From Fidelibacterota bacterium (GTDB lineage: Bacteria; Fidelibacterota; Marinisomatia; SCGC-AAA003-L08; JACNLC01), in contig JABMOW010000106.1 of the NCBI GenBank assembly GCA_013204025.1, positions 1 to 32,993 of the forward strand: a DNA stretch of 32,993 bases. Direction: 5' to 3'. The notes under the pieces are model-generated. The model searched no databases. It was not told the origin of the DNA and worked only from the letters and a program-made list of their open reading frames with translations. The number at the start of each line of letters is the position of its first letter. The stretch's first letter is position 1. The position numbers and the translations under genes are program-made. Below, piece after piece: positions 24,596 through 32,993 of this stretch.

Positions 24596-26065
24596 ATGAA
24601 GATTTCTCCTCTAAATAAAGTACTACTTCAGATCAGTCACATGGGATATTTGGATTCATCCATTACATCAATGAATATCCTATCTGGCGTCGAACGACTG
24701 AGCTCATACTACGAGGAGATTACGCTCATCAAAAAAGTAAAGGATCATGTCCATTCAGGGCGAATTGCAAAAGCATTGGTCAGATTGAAAGAGCTTCATG
24801 CTCGTCCTGCACTTCGATTCCTGCCGTTTCAAGAAGTGGAAAAAAATGATGTACTCGCATTTATTAATTATGAAAGCGCTATATTTTATCGCATTGTTTA
24901 TGATTATCCCACATACATCAATTATTTAAAAATTGCCAAACTACTTGCTATTTCAGCTGAAATGAATCTTATCATCGATTATCAGTTTGGTACAATTGAA
25001 GCTGAAAAGAATGACGACACCAGATTATTAGATCAATTTGCTGACATATTTAATAAAGAGGAACTCCCTGTGCTGGAAGTCATGGCGCATTTTAGGATGG
25101 GAGAAATACTCGCCGGTAAAGGTGATTTTAACACGGCTAATCAGAAATTCGATCAAGCGGAAGTCATCATTCAAAAAATTCAATCTGACCGATTAATGGT
25201 AACAGCGAAAAGTAACCGTGGATTTTTATGCTATCTTGAGAAAAACTACACAAATGCACTGCAGATTTTAACCGGAATAACCAATTGTGATGACTCCTTT
25301 CAAAAAAGTCTTATTTTTGAGAACATTGCATTGGTTTACGAAGCGCTGGGTGAATATGAAGACGCACTCTCTTATTGGTTACAATCGCTCAACATTTGCC
25401 AGGATCATGGTATACTCATGAACATCCCTGAAGACACACTGCATATTGGAGAGATTTACGAAGATTATTTGGAATCCGTGTCCCAGGCAAAATTCTTTTA
25501 CAAATTGGGATATGAACAATCCATGATCATTTTTAGGGATGGTATCAATATATCCGGTACGATGAGAGCGGTTATTGAGAAGTACATTAGTTATTTTGCA
25601 GAGTATTATGTCCCTGAAGGGAAAACAAGAAACCGACCAACAGATACAGTATTTTCCTTTACCCTCGGAAAAACCTGGAAAGAGATCACGGAATTGTTTA
25701 GTTATAATGTCATCGTTTATCATAAATATAACTCACATTCAGTAAATGAAATGCTGGAACGTCTTTCTTTGAAACGTTCCAATTTCCAGGCGAAGCAACA
25801 AAAGTTAACAACAGCCGGATTTTTGATCCCAGATTTTAGAAAAAATATTCACAATCAAGAAAATAGAAATGTATTGGATTCGCTACAAGTCTATATCGAA
25901 TATTATAAAGAATTAACTTGGAATGATATCTTCCAGCAATTTGAAAAGGATGCCCTGAAGTATATTGTTCTACATTATGGTACCAAGAGGGAAGATCTGA
26001 TTAAGAAATTGAAAATTAGCTATCCAAATCTGAAGAATAAACTCGATGCGATAGAAAAATCATAA
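24596..26065 (+). CDS. Cytoplasmic TPR protein with two tandem Fis-like helix-turn-helix motifs, probable regulator
   Basis: The product has 489 residues and neither signal peptide nor membrane segment. Residues about 160-290 hold TPR-like helices (for example ENIALVYEALGEYEDALSYW and AHFRMGEILAGKGDFNTANQ). The C-terminal third contains two similar units: KEITELFSYNVIVYH...LERLSLKRSNFQ (358-405) and NDIFQQFEKDALKYIVLHYG...LKKLKISYPNLKNKL (442-486). Each resembles the Fis-type HTH of NtrC-family activators. This suggests a DNA-binding regulator with a TPR sensor or partner-binding part. The start at 24596 has only a weak, distant ribosome site (AAGGCAG); the ATG at 24641 is an alternative. The next operon downstream carries a 17-base direct repeat, a natural candidate target. 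The regulatory role is inference. Confidence 0.8.
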   Translation: MKISPLNKVLLQISHMGYLDSSITSMNILSGVERLSSYYEEITLIKKVKDHVHSGRIAKALVRLKELHARPALRFLPFQEVEKNDVLAFINYESAIFYRIVYDYPTYINYLKIAKLLAISAEMNLIIDYQFGTIEAEKNDDTRLLDQFADIFNKEELPVLEVMAHFRMGEILAGKGDFNTANQKFDQAEVIIQKIQSDRLMVTAKSNRGFLCYLEKNYTNALQILTGITNCDDSFQKSLIFENIALVYEALGEYEDALSYWLQSLNICQDHGILMNIPEDTLHIGEIYEDYLESVSQAKFFYKLGYEQSMIIFRDGINISGTMRAVIEKYISYFAEYYVPEGKTRNRPTDTVFSFTLGKTWKEITELFSYNVIVYHKYNSHSVNEMLERLSLKRSNFQAKQQKLTTAGFLIPDFRKNIHNQENRNVLDSLQVYIEYYKELTWNDIFQQFEKDALKYIVLHYGTKREDLIKKLKISYPNLKNKLDAIEKS

Positions 26066-26195
26066 TGAACTATTTTGAAAAAAATCAAAATTTTAAACTT
26101 AAGACAATCTCATATAAATCATATGTATTTTGCAATTCTACTATCCTTGTTTTCTATTGAATCTTTGAAGGGGTTGAGGGTATTTTTACAGGTTT

Positions 26196-26232
26196 ATTTT
26201 AATCAACAAAAAGTCATTTTAATCAACAAAAA
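26196..26232 (+). promoter_or_regulatory. 17-base direct repeat at 20-base period, candidate activator site
   Basis: ATTTTAATCAACAAAAA occurs at 26196-26212 and again at 26216-26232 with no mismatch. The 20-base period is about two helical turns, so both copies face the same side of DNA. They sit roughly 45-80 bases upstream of the -10 candidate at 26271-26279, a typical activator position. Confidence 0.55.
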
Positions 26233-26270
26233 ATAAATATGATTCCGAAAATGAGAAAGCTCAACGGAAC

Positions 26271-26279
26271 TGGGATAAT
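26271..26279 (+). promoter_or_regulatory. Extended -10 promoter candidate for the lipoprotein/TonB-receptor operon
   Basis: TGGGATAAT resembles an extended -10 (TGn followed by GATAAT). The -35 position reads TCAACG and is poor, which would fit a promoter that needs an activator at the direct repeat upstream. Confidence 0.35.
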
Positions 26280-26314
26280 TTTATTTCTTTAACTAATAAA
26301 CTAATTTCTTAAAT

Positions 26315-26328
26315 AAGGAATTATCTTG
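26315..26328 (+). promoter_or_regulatory. Ribosome binding site with TTG start
   Basis: AAGGAA at 26315-26320 lies 5 bases before a TTG at 26326. No ATG gives the lipoprotein signal peptide that follows (MKKITAIITLCIILLGIYGC), so TTG is the likely start. Confidence 0.75.
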
Positions 26329-29300
26329 AAAAAAATCACAGCAATCATCACATTGTGTATTATCCTACTAGGAATATACGGGTGCGAAAGTCCCGTAAAG
26401 CAAAGCGATAATAATTCTGGCCAAGGCAATACCTTGAATGACTCATCATTGAATGGCAATTTCATTGGAAGTGCTTCTGACTACTTCTATGATTTTGAAA
26501 AAAATATTGATGTTAAGTTCTATCGCTGGGATATCGCTGCCATCAATCAACCTATTTTGTTTAATCCAGACACAGATACTCTTAATTTCAGAACATTCCC
26601 TGAGTATTTGTTAAATATTGCGCCTGGTGAAATCGGTGAACCCTTCACTGACCTTAACAATAACGGATTATATGACACTGGTGAACCATTTGTTGATCAG
26701 GGTAATGGTCTTTGGGAGCTAGGTGAGCCTTTTATGGATTCCAATAATAACGGGTTCTTTGATGCAGGGGAGACCTATGAAGATATGAATGGTGATGGTT
26801 ATTGGGAGCTAGGTGAGCCTTTTATGGATTCCAATAATAACGGGTTCTTTGATGCAGGGGAGACCTATGAAGATATGAATGGTGATGGTTATTGGACGGG
26901 TACAGAGCGACTCTATGACCTAAACGGTGATTGTATGTGGAATGATGCAGAGACATATGAAGATCTGGATAATAACGGAGAATGGACTCCTCCGGAGACT
27001 TTATCCAACCAATATATCAACTATAGTATTTGGGATCCTGCTGAACCCTATGAAGACTTGAATGACAATGGTCAATATGATCTCGCTGAACCCTTAACCG
27101 ATTTAAACGGGGATTTAATCTGGACCGCTCATGAACCCTTTACTGATTGGGATGGCGATGATGAGTGGGATGATATAGATACATACAATGACGGATACGG
27201 TGATGGGGTCGCTGATATCCTTCCCGATGGGACTCCTCTGGATATTGTTGCTTGCGGTTGTATCCATATCTTTACTGATATAAATATTCAGTGTGGAACG
27301 CAAGATAATTATGAACCGGAATGTGGAGATACATACAATGATTTGAATGGTAATGGTATATACGATACGGTTGCGGAACCCTATGAGGATATTTATTCTC
27401 CCTTCGGACAGTTTAACCCTGATGAATTATTTGAAGATGTGAATGATGATGGTGTCTGGACTCCCGCCGAACCATTCACTAATCTGAACACCAATGTACA
27501 ACCGCATATCTGGAATGACGATGAGGACTTTGAAGATTGGAATAGTGATGGTGTTTGGACACCTGGCGAACCTGTGGTGTATGAATATTATGTGAATGGG
27601 GTTTGGAATGATGCTGAAAATTTTGATGACCTGGACGGAGATAATATTTGGGATAACAATGGGGAACAGTTTGAAGATATGAATGGTGATTGTCTCTGGA
27701 GCGTTGGAGAATCGTTCTTGGATCAACCCGATGATCCTTCGGTTGCTGAATGGAACAGCTTCACTGAACAGCATCTATTCTTTAATGAAACTATTGTGAA
27801 TAATATACCAGTGGAGATATTTTCCAATCAGATAAATCATTTAAAGATGTTCTACTGGGATTTTGACCTGGGAAGATACACTCAAGCCGTTTCAGTCTGG
27901 GAATGGAAAGACACCACAATAACTTTCCACGACCCCTATGATTCAGTAATTTACCAACAACCGGTCGTTTCACCGCCGTCCGGGAATAATTCATATTACA
28001 TTGACAGAGGTGAATGGGTAGGTTCATCCTATGTGTACACTTCTGGAGACAGCTTGTTTTCTACTACCTTCCATATGAAGGAAAAGATGTTGGGTTTGGA
28101 TTCACTTATGTACAAACATCCCGCAGATTGTAATCGCAATGGGGTGGTGGATCCATCTGAATTTTGGTCTGACATAAATAGCAACGGACAACATGAATCT
28201 GATGAACCATACACAGATCAAGGGAATGGAATACTGGATTTGGAAGAACCATACTTTGACAGAGATGAACCCGGTGAAGATGGGTATGGCGTTTATAACC
28301 TTGACGAGCCTTTTGTAGACATGAACTGTAACGGGGCTTGGGATCCGGCTGAGACCGTTGATACCGGTAATGGAATTTGGGATGGTCCCGAACCAGATGA
28401 CTTGGTCGTCCGCTCAATCGAACCCAGCAACTTGTTAGTTTCATTTGACAATCACCCTGATTTATCTACATATAGAGTATTATTAACAATAGGTTCAGAG
28501 GAATGGTTCGAGGACTGCGGTCCCGACAGCTTATGTGAGGGAGACCCAGATTATATAGTGGCAGATGAGGGGGAAGGTAACGGAACTTATGACCCTGGTG
28601 AAGTTTTTGATGATTTTAATGGAAATGGTATATGTTGCGAACCAGCTGACTCAGTTATCACATACGATGGACAATTGATTAGAAATATCATTGAAGTTAG
28701 TCAATATGATAATGTTCGAACAAAACAAGTTGCAAACGTGGATTCACTGGTTACTGTTTATTCATATAATATTATAGAAGAATATGAGGTCAATCCAGAT
28801 GACAATAATTATTACATTACAAAGACTAAATCGCTTTATAATGACTCAACCAATCCCGGGATAGTTAATAGCAACTATGATTATCACATTTTTAAAGCAA
28901 ATAGTCATGTTTATAAACTCGTACATCCAAGTTATTTCCTGCCACCTGGATTTTATTCTCCATTAGGTGGTGCTCTTGAAGACGGATTCTGGTTTGAAAA
29001 CTTCTCCGTAGATGAAGTGCTTTATTACACTCCGGGCGGGAATTTTAGAGATGGCGAATATGTTTTTCGCGATACGACCGTAACCACAGCGATCGGGAAT
29101 TATTACATTGAAAAATCATTTTCAGTTGACCAAGATAATGTAACGGTCCCGGCTAGGAAAAATTTAGGTTATAGATTGGACGGGGAAGTTATTTGTTATG
29201 CGAATGAAACCCTTGAGGGTGTTGTATCCATATCCCAATGCCCCAAAGATACTACCTTTGCTAACGTTTTTAAAGTTACCAATCAAATCCAAATGACGCT

Positions 29301-29625
29301 GATTGGACCGGGAATAAAATACGGTGAGAAAACAATTACATGGCTCGCCAGTAACCATGGGATGGTGAAAGAGCAGGTATTCATCCGATGGAACGAGGCA
29401 CCGTGGGAATCTTCCAGTGACTGGATTGAGTATTCAAAACTTGAATTGGCAGAATTCCGCGAGCTCAATACTGGGTCCGGTGGGTTGATGCGCAACCTGT
29501 TCGGACAAACGAAATCGGTGAATCTTAATACGTTTGGAAATGAGGGAGAACTCGACTATGATCCTTATCAGATCAAACGTACAGCCGGTTTCCAGAGAAT
29601 TAGTTTACCATCGAACAATGATTAA
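26326..29625 (+). CDS. Large repeat-rich outer-membrane lipoprotein with DxNxNGxWDxGE calcium-loop-like repeats
   Basis: The 1099-residue product starts at a TTG and has a lipoprotein signal peptide with lipobox LGIYGC. A short N-terminal domain (about 35-100) is followed by a dense block (104-465) of about twenty degenerate units such as DLNNNGLYDTGEPF and DMNGDGYWELGEPF. A second cluster (600-692) and a few further units (747-774) follow. The D-x-N-x-N/D-G pattern resembles calcium loops of EF-hand, dockerin or thrombospondin type 3 kind. The C-terminal 300 residues are beta-rich and unfamiliar. A perfect 90-base duplication lies inside the first block. The TonB-receptor gene starts 13 bases after its stop, and that receptor has the same motif at several places. 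The pair resembles a receptor with its surface lipoprotein (as SusC/SusD are paired, though this is not SusD-like). Ligand unknown. Confidence 0.8.
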   Translation: MKKITAIITLCIILLGIYGCESPVKQSDNNSGQGNTLNDSSLNGNFIGSASDYFYDFEKNIDVKFYRWDIAAINQPILFNPDTDTLNFRTFPEYLLNIAPGEIGEPFTDLNNNGLYDTGEPFVDQGNGLWELGEPFMDSNNNGFFDAGETYEDMNGDGYWELGEPFMDSNNNGFFDAGETYEDMNGDGYWTGTERLYDLNGDCMWNDAETYEDLDNNGEWTPPETLSNQYINYSIWDPAEPYEDLNDNGQYDLAEPLTDLNGDLIWTAHEPFTDWDGDDEWDDIDTYNDGYGDGVADILPDGTPLDIVACGCIHIFTDINIQCGTQDNYEPECGDTYNDLNGNGIYDTVAEPYEDIYSPFGQFNPDELFEDVNDDGVWTPAEPFTNLNTNVQPHIWNDDEDFEDWNSDGVWTPGEPVVYEYYVNGVWNDAENFDDLDGDNIWDNNGEQFEDMNGDCLWSVGESFLDQPDDPSVAEWNSFTEQHLFFNETIVNNIPVEIFSNQINHLKMFYWDFDLGRYTQAVSVWEWKDTTITFHDPYDSVIYQQPVVSPPSGNNSYYIDRGEWVGSSYVYTSGDSLFSTTFHMKEKMLGLDSLMYKHPADCNRNGVVDPSEFWSDINSNGQHESDEPYTDQGNGILDLEEPYFDRDEPGEDGYGVYNLDEPFVDMNCNGAWDPAETVDTGNGIWDGPEPDDLVVRSIEPSNLLVSFDNHPDLSTYRVLLTIGSEEWFEDCGPDSLCEGDPDYIVADEGEGNGTYDPGEVFDDFNGNGICCEPADSVITYDGQLIRNIIEVSQYDNVRTKQVANVDSLVTVYSYNIIEEYEVNPDDNNYYITKTKSLYNDSTNPGIVNSNYDYHIFKANSHVYKLVHPSYFLPPGFYSPLGGALEDGFWFENFSVDEVLYYTPGGNFRDGEYVFRDTTVTTAIGNYYIEKSFSVDQDNVTVPARKNLGYRLDGEVICYANETLEGVVSISQCPKDTTFANVFKVTNQIQMTLIGPGIKYGEKTITWLASNHGMVKEQVFIRWNEAPWESSSDWIEYSKLELAEFRELNTGSGGLMRNLFGQTKSVNLNTFGNEGELDYDPYQIKRTAGFQRISLPSNND
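26712..26895 (+). repeat. Perfect 90-base tandem duplication
   Basis: The stretch from 26712 is repeated exactly from 26802, with 94 matching bases and no mismatch. It encodes a 30-residue unit running from WELGEPFMDSNNNG to ETYEDMNGDGY. It stays in frame. Exact identity amid otherwise degenerate repeats suggests a recent event or active slippage. Confidence 0.95.
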
Positions 29626-29638
29626 TTAGGTGCAGGTA

Positions 29639-32600
29639 ATGAAAAAAAATCTCATAAGACTTATTATTACGGCATCCATTGTAAATATTTTGCTGTTTGC
29701 AGGTACAGATGGAACCATACGAGGTAAGGTAACCGATTTCGAAGGGGTTCCTTTGCCGGGCGCCCAAGTGTACATCGAGTCACTCTCTTTGGGGACGATG
29801 GCAGACATTCAGGGAAGCTACATCATCTTGAACATACCGGTGGGTACATATGATATAACAGTTGGCATGATGGGTTATCAGAGACAGATCATGTCCAATG
29901 TAGCTGTCATGATGGACAAAACCCTATGGCTTAATTTTTCTCTTCCACAAGAAGCCATCGAAGGTGAAACCATTGTGGTTTCAGGACGGAAAGACTTGAT
30001 TGAAAAGGGTGAAACCAGTAAAAATATTACCATTGACAAAAAAACCATTGAAGCACTTCCCATACGAGATATTACTGAATTATATTTGCTTCAATCCGGC
30101 GTGGTCAAGGTGGAAAGCCGGACACAAGGAATCCCTGATCATGAAGAGCGGGGTTTAGAAGAAATCCATGTTCGTGGTGGACGAGCCGGTGAAATAGCTT
30201 ACATGATTGATGGTCTCTATATTAGAAATCCCATTTTTGGCGGTATAGGAAACGGGACGCGCTTAAACTTATTCGCTGTAAAAGAATTTGACTGGCAACC
30301 AGGTGGATTTAATGCTGAATATGGTGATGCCATGTCCGCTGTTTCTAATATGCATACTAATTCAGGAACCGATAATTTCTCCATTAAATTCCGACATGAG
30401 ACCAGCATGATGGGAGAATTACTGGGTTCTAGGTATGATGAGCTCAGAGGGTATAATGATTATTTAGTCGGTTTTGGTGGAAAAATCCCCGGAGTAAACA
30501 AATTGTACTATTGGGTTTCCGGGCAATATACCAACAAAGAAAATTATCGTGTGTACAAATTTGATGATATTGTCTATGAAGAGAATGATCCTTTTAACCA
30601 ACAAAATATGGAAAATCTCGTGCAACCATGGGATAATGTGAAAGGCTTCCGAGGTTTCGGATTTGACAAAACATGGGATGTGTTCGGAAAACTATCATAC
30701 AACCCGACAGCAAAGATGAGATTTAACCTGTCGTACTGGACTGTTGGTGCACACCGTAAAGGATTTAGTCAAAGATATCTATATTGGGATGAAGGTCAAA
30801 ATGAGCTTTTCAGAGATACAGATCGATATACGATCGAATTTAACCATACATTGACCAGCCGGACATTTTACACGGCAAGAGCTTCCCACTTCGTGCAAGA
30901 CCAGTTTCAGGGTGTTCGATGGGAGGACAGTGACAGTGATGGATATCCAGATTGGTTTGAATGGAGAAATCCTGCAGGACCCGGCCAAAGTTCTTCTGAT
31001 CCTTATGATGCAAGCATTATTCCGTATCTGTTGTCAGAAAATGGAGATACCGTTCTCTACACTATGAGAGATGAGAGAACTGGGTGGTATTATGGTGCAA
31101 AGCCAGGAGAATACAATTGGGAAGCAGCAGAAGACTTCACTGATGTGAATCATAACGGTGTTTGGGATCAGGGGGAGCCATTTGATGACGGTTCTAATTC
31201 TGGTCAAATGGATGGAGTGTGGAATGGTCCAGAAAGTACGGGAAGTTCAAAATATCGGGATAACAGTTATTGGTTGACACCTGAAATGTATGAAGATTAT
31301 ACTCCATTCCTTGATAATAAATTTGACGTTACCCAAATTAACTTGAATCCATACATAAACGGAAACGGTTTTATACCAGACCCAGATGATATACAATCCT
31401 GGTTGCAATGGATATCATCAAATTATTACTATGGATGGAACGAAGGCAGTGCCTTTGGTGGGAATGATCGATTTTATGGTACATCCAGTGCTATCACCAA
31501 AGAGTTTAGAATCGATGCAACGTCTCAAGTCACGGATTTATGGAAAATTCGTACTGGGTTTGATTATAAACGACACAGTTTAAACTTTTTGGAAGTGAAA
31601 AATCCTTGGGAGGGGAGCGCTGCATTCACTCAAAGTTTTGCTGAATATTTTTTAGATACCGGTCCCGATGGTCTATTGCCACCTGACACGGATTATCCAG
31701 GGCCTGATGTGGGAGAAGGCAACCATAAATGGGATGAAGGCGAATCTTTTGAGGACGCTAATAAGAACAACGAATGGGATGATTTCAGAGAGCCGGAAGA
31801 ATTATCTCTTTATATCCAGAATATTTATGAAGTACCATGGATGGTCATCAATGCAGGTGTTCGTGTGGATATGGTGAATTATAATACTCAAATCTGGGCT
31901 GATACTCTCGGTAATACATCTCCCAATTTACCCTGGTATTATGCTGATCTGAATGAGAATGGTGTAAGAGATCCCGGTGAAGCAGTTTCTTCATCACCTG
32001 GGTTTGCCCATCAGAGAGTGCTTTTCACCGACGCAAACTGGTTTTCAAAAATCAGCCCACGCCTTGGATTCTCGCACGTGATTACTGATCAGGCAACATT
32101 TACTTTTAATTATGGAATATATTATCAAACTCCGATTTATCAAAATGTATATTTGAACACAAATCGACTTGAAGACCCCGAAACTTTATTTGAAGAAAGT
32201 GAAGGATTACTGGGTAATGCCACAATGAGTGCTTCCCGGACACAGCAATATGAATTCGGTTTTAATATCCAGGTAAACCCCAATTGGGCTTTTCAGCTTG
32301 CCGGATGGGTAAGAGATATGGACCAATTGTCCACAACGAAATCATATCGTAGTGGTGTTTACTCATATGAAGTTTTCTCAAATGGGGATTATGGAAGTGC
32401 TAAAGGATTTGATTTTACGCTTGAAAACAGAGGAATGTTGATCAATGCACTGCTACAGTACACGTATTCCGTTGCCAAAGCAAACAGTGAATACGATTGG
32501 GCGGCTATTGGAAGTGAAGCACTAGATGCACCTTCGCAGGAATTCCTAATGCCATTTGATAGAACTCATGATCTGACTTTAACATTATACACCCGTTTAC

Positions 32601-32993
32601 CGTACAATATAAACACCAGTTTAACGGGCTTCTATCAATCCGGTGCGCCATATACACCTAAAATCTGGATCGGTGATCAACCCGAAGACGATCTGGAAAA
32701 TAAATACTCCAAAAGAGCACCTGCATATAAAAACATTAACTTATCTTTTTCCAAATATGTCCAAATCTCAAATTATAAACTGGCATTGGGATTAAATGTG
32801 TTCAACGTGTTTGATATCAAAAATGCAATAGATATTTGGCCTCTGACAGGTGAGCCGGATGATCCAGGTGAGCATTATCTTCAGGATGTTGGTCTTCCGG
32901 ATAACGAACATGATAAATCCGGATCATACTATGATAGGCCATGGAATTTTAACAGTCCTCGTGAGATCAATTTCTTTGTACAAATAGATTTTA
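29639..32993 (+). CDS. TonB-dependent outer-membrane receptor with carboxypeptidase-regulatory-like N-domain (3' end cut by window)
   Basis: The frame is open for 1118 codons to the window edge and ends in NFFVQIDF, which looks like the final beta strand, so probably only a stop is missing. The signal peptide (1-21, ending LLFA) is followed by a carboxypeptidase-regulatory-like domain (about 25-105: IRGKVTDFEGVPLPGAQVYI, then GSYIILNIPVGTYDITVGMMGY), a plug (about 115-235: TIVVSGRKD, VRGGRAGEIAYMIDGLYI, FNAEYGDAMSAVSN) and a long barrel. It should import a ligand through the outer membrane using TonB energy. Extracellular-loop regions carry DVNHNGVWDQGEPF (502), DANKNNEWDD (706) and DLNENGVRDPGE (770), the same motif as the lipoprotein encoded 13 bases upstream. 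The ATG has a modest TTAGG site (29626-29630). Substrate cannot be told from sequence alone. Confidence 0.9.
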   Translation, partial: MKKNLIRLIITASIVNILLFAGTDGTIRGKVTDFEGVPLPGAQVYIESLSLGTMADIQGSYIILNIPVGTYDITVGMMGYQRQIMSNVAVMMDKTLWLNFSLPQEAIEGETIVVSGRKDLIEKGETSKNITIDKKTIEALPIRDITELYLLQSGVVKVESRTQGIPDHEERGLEEIHVRGGRAGEIAYMIDGLYIRNPIFGGIGNGTRLNLFAVKEFDWQPGGFNAEYGDAMSAVSNMHTNSGTDNFSIKFRHETSMMGELLGSRYDELRGYNDYLVGFGGKIPGVNKLYYWVSGQYTNKENYRVYKFDDIVYEENDPFNQQNMENLVQPWDNVKGFRGFGFDKTWDVFGKLSYNPTAKMRFNLSYWTVGAHRKGFSQRYLYWDEGQNELFRDTDRYTIEFNHTLTSRTFYTARASHFVQDQFQGVRWEDSDSDGYPDWFEWRNPAGPGQSSSDPYDASIIPYLLSENGDTVLYTMRDERTGWYYGAKPGEYNWEAAEDFTDVNHNGVWDQGEPFDDGSNSGQMDGVWNGPESTGSSKYRDNSYWLTPEMYEDYTPFLDNKFDVTQINLNPYINGNGFIPDPDDIQSWLQWISSNYYYGWNEGSAFGGNDRFYGTSSAITKEFRIDATSQVTDLWKIRTGFDYKRHSLNFLEVKNPWEGSAAFTQSFAEYFLDTGPDGLLPPDTDYPGPDVGEGNHKWDEGESFEDANKNNEWDDFREPEELSLYIQNIYEVPWMVINAGVRVDMVNYNTQIWADTLGNTSPNLPWYYADLNENGVRDPGEAVSSSPGFAHQRVLFTDANWFSKISPRLGFSHVITDQATFTFNYGIYYQTPIYQNVYLNTNRLEDPETLFEESEGLLGNATMSASRTQQYEFGFNIQVNPNWAFQLAGWVRDMDQLSTTKSYRSGVYSYEVFSNGDYGSAKGFDFTLENRGMLINALLQYTYSVAKANSEYDWAAIGSEALDAPSQEFLMPFDRTHDLTLTLYTRLPYNINTSLTGFYQSGAPYTPKIWIGDQPEDDLENKYSKRAPAYKNINLSFSKYVQISNYKLALGLNVFNVFDIKNAIDIWPLTGEPDDPGEHYLQDVGLPDNEHDKSGSYYDRPWNFNSPREINFFVQIDF

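Noticed and set aside
26111-26125. CATAT-AAATC-ATATG inverted repeat after the TPR gene as a terminator
   Set aside because: The stem is only five A/T-rich pairs apart from one end pair, and no T-run follows. It is too weak to call.
26640-27720. Short regularly recurring motifs that could suggest a CRISPR array
   Set aside because: The repeats are in frame, protein-coding and degenerate, with no constant spacer pattern and no cas genes nearby.

Overview
The window reads as chromosomal DNA from an AT-leaning, Gram-negative member of the FCB superphylum, most likely Candidatus Marinimicrobia (Neomarinimicrobiota, SAR406) or a close relative. The grounds are C-terminal FlgD/T9SS-like sorting domains (core YPNPFNP, ending in K), giant fibronectin-III/cohesin/dockerin surface proteins, GCTDPxAxNYNPxAxxDDGSC motifs, and a TonB-dependent receptor carrying DxNxNGxWDxGE motifs. 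The assignment is inference; no rRNA or marker gene is present.

Layout, all genes on the + strand: (1) 180-875, a YhhQ-family queuosine-precursor transporter, preceded by a CTCCC/GGGAG palindromic repeat. (2) 1164-8786, a 2540-residue secreted mosaic protein with a dockerin and a sorting domain, closed by a strong terminator. (3) 9119-11776, a pappalysin-like (M43) metalloprotease with a beta-propeller and a C-terminal dockerin, followed 11 bases later by (4) 11788-12309, a small secreted single-cohesin-like protein. (5) 12492-24101, a 3869-residue scaffold-like protein with six cohesin-like modules, fourteen fibronectin-III (FN3) domains and a sorting domain, closed by a second strong terminator. 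(6) 24330-24557, a tiny lipoprotein, and 24596-26065, a cytoplasmic TPR protein with two tandem Fis-like helix-turn-helix motifs. (7) 26326-29625, a large repeat-rich lipoprotein, and 29639 to the window end, a TonB-dependent receptor missing only its last codons, probably one operon.

The most notable content is a possible non-cellulosomal cohesin-dockerin surface system: one multi-cohesin protein with a surface-sorting tail, one free cohesin-like protein, and two dockerin proteins, one of them a protease without its own sorting tail. The two giant proteins also share an unusual construction. Many FN3 domains are split at the same point, after strand B and before the IYRDG strand, by whole guest domains (Notch/LNR-like, PPC-like, and two module types I do not recognise). 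In the larger protein plain and interrupted FN3 domains alternate over eleven consecutive domains.

The downstream block looks like a regulated uptake locus. A 17-base direct repeat at 20-base period lies upstream of the lipoprotein/TonB-receptor pair and next to the gene for a tandem-HTH protein. The lipoprotein and the receptor share acidic, calcium-loop-like DxNxNG motifs. I see no RNA genes, CRISPR arrays or insertion sequences.
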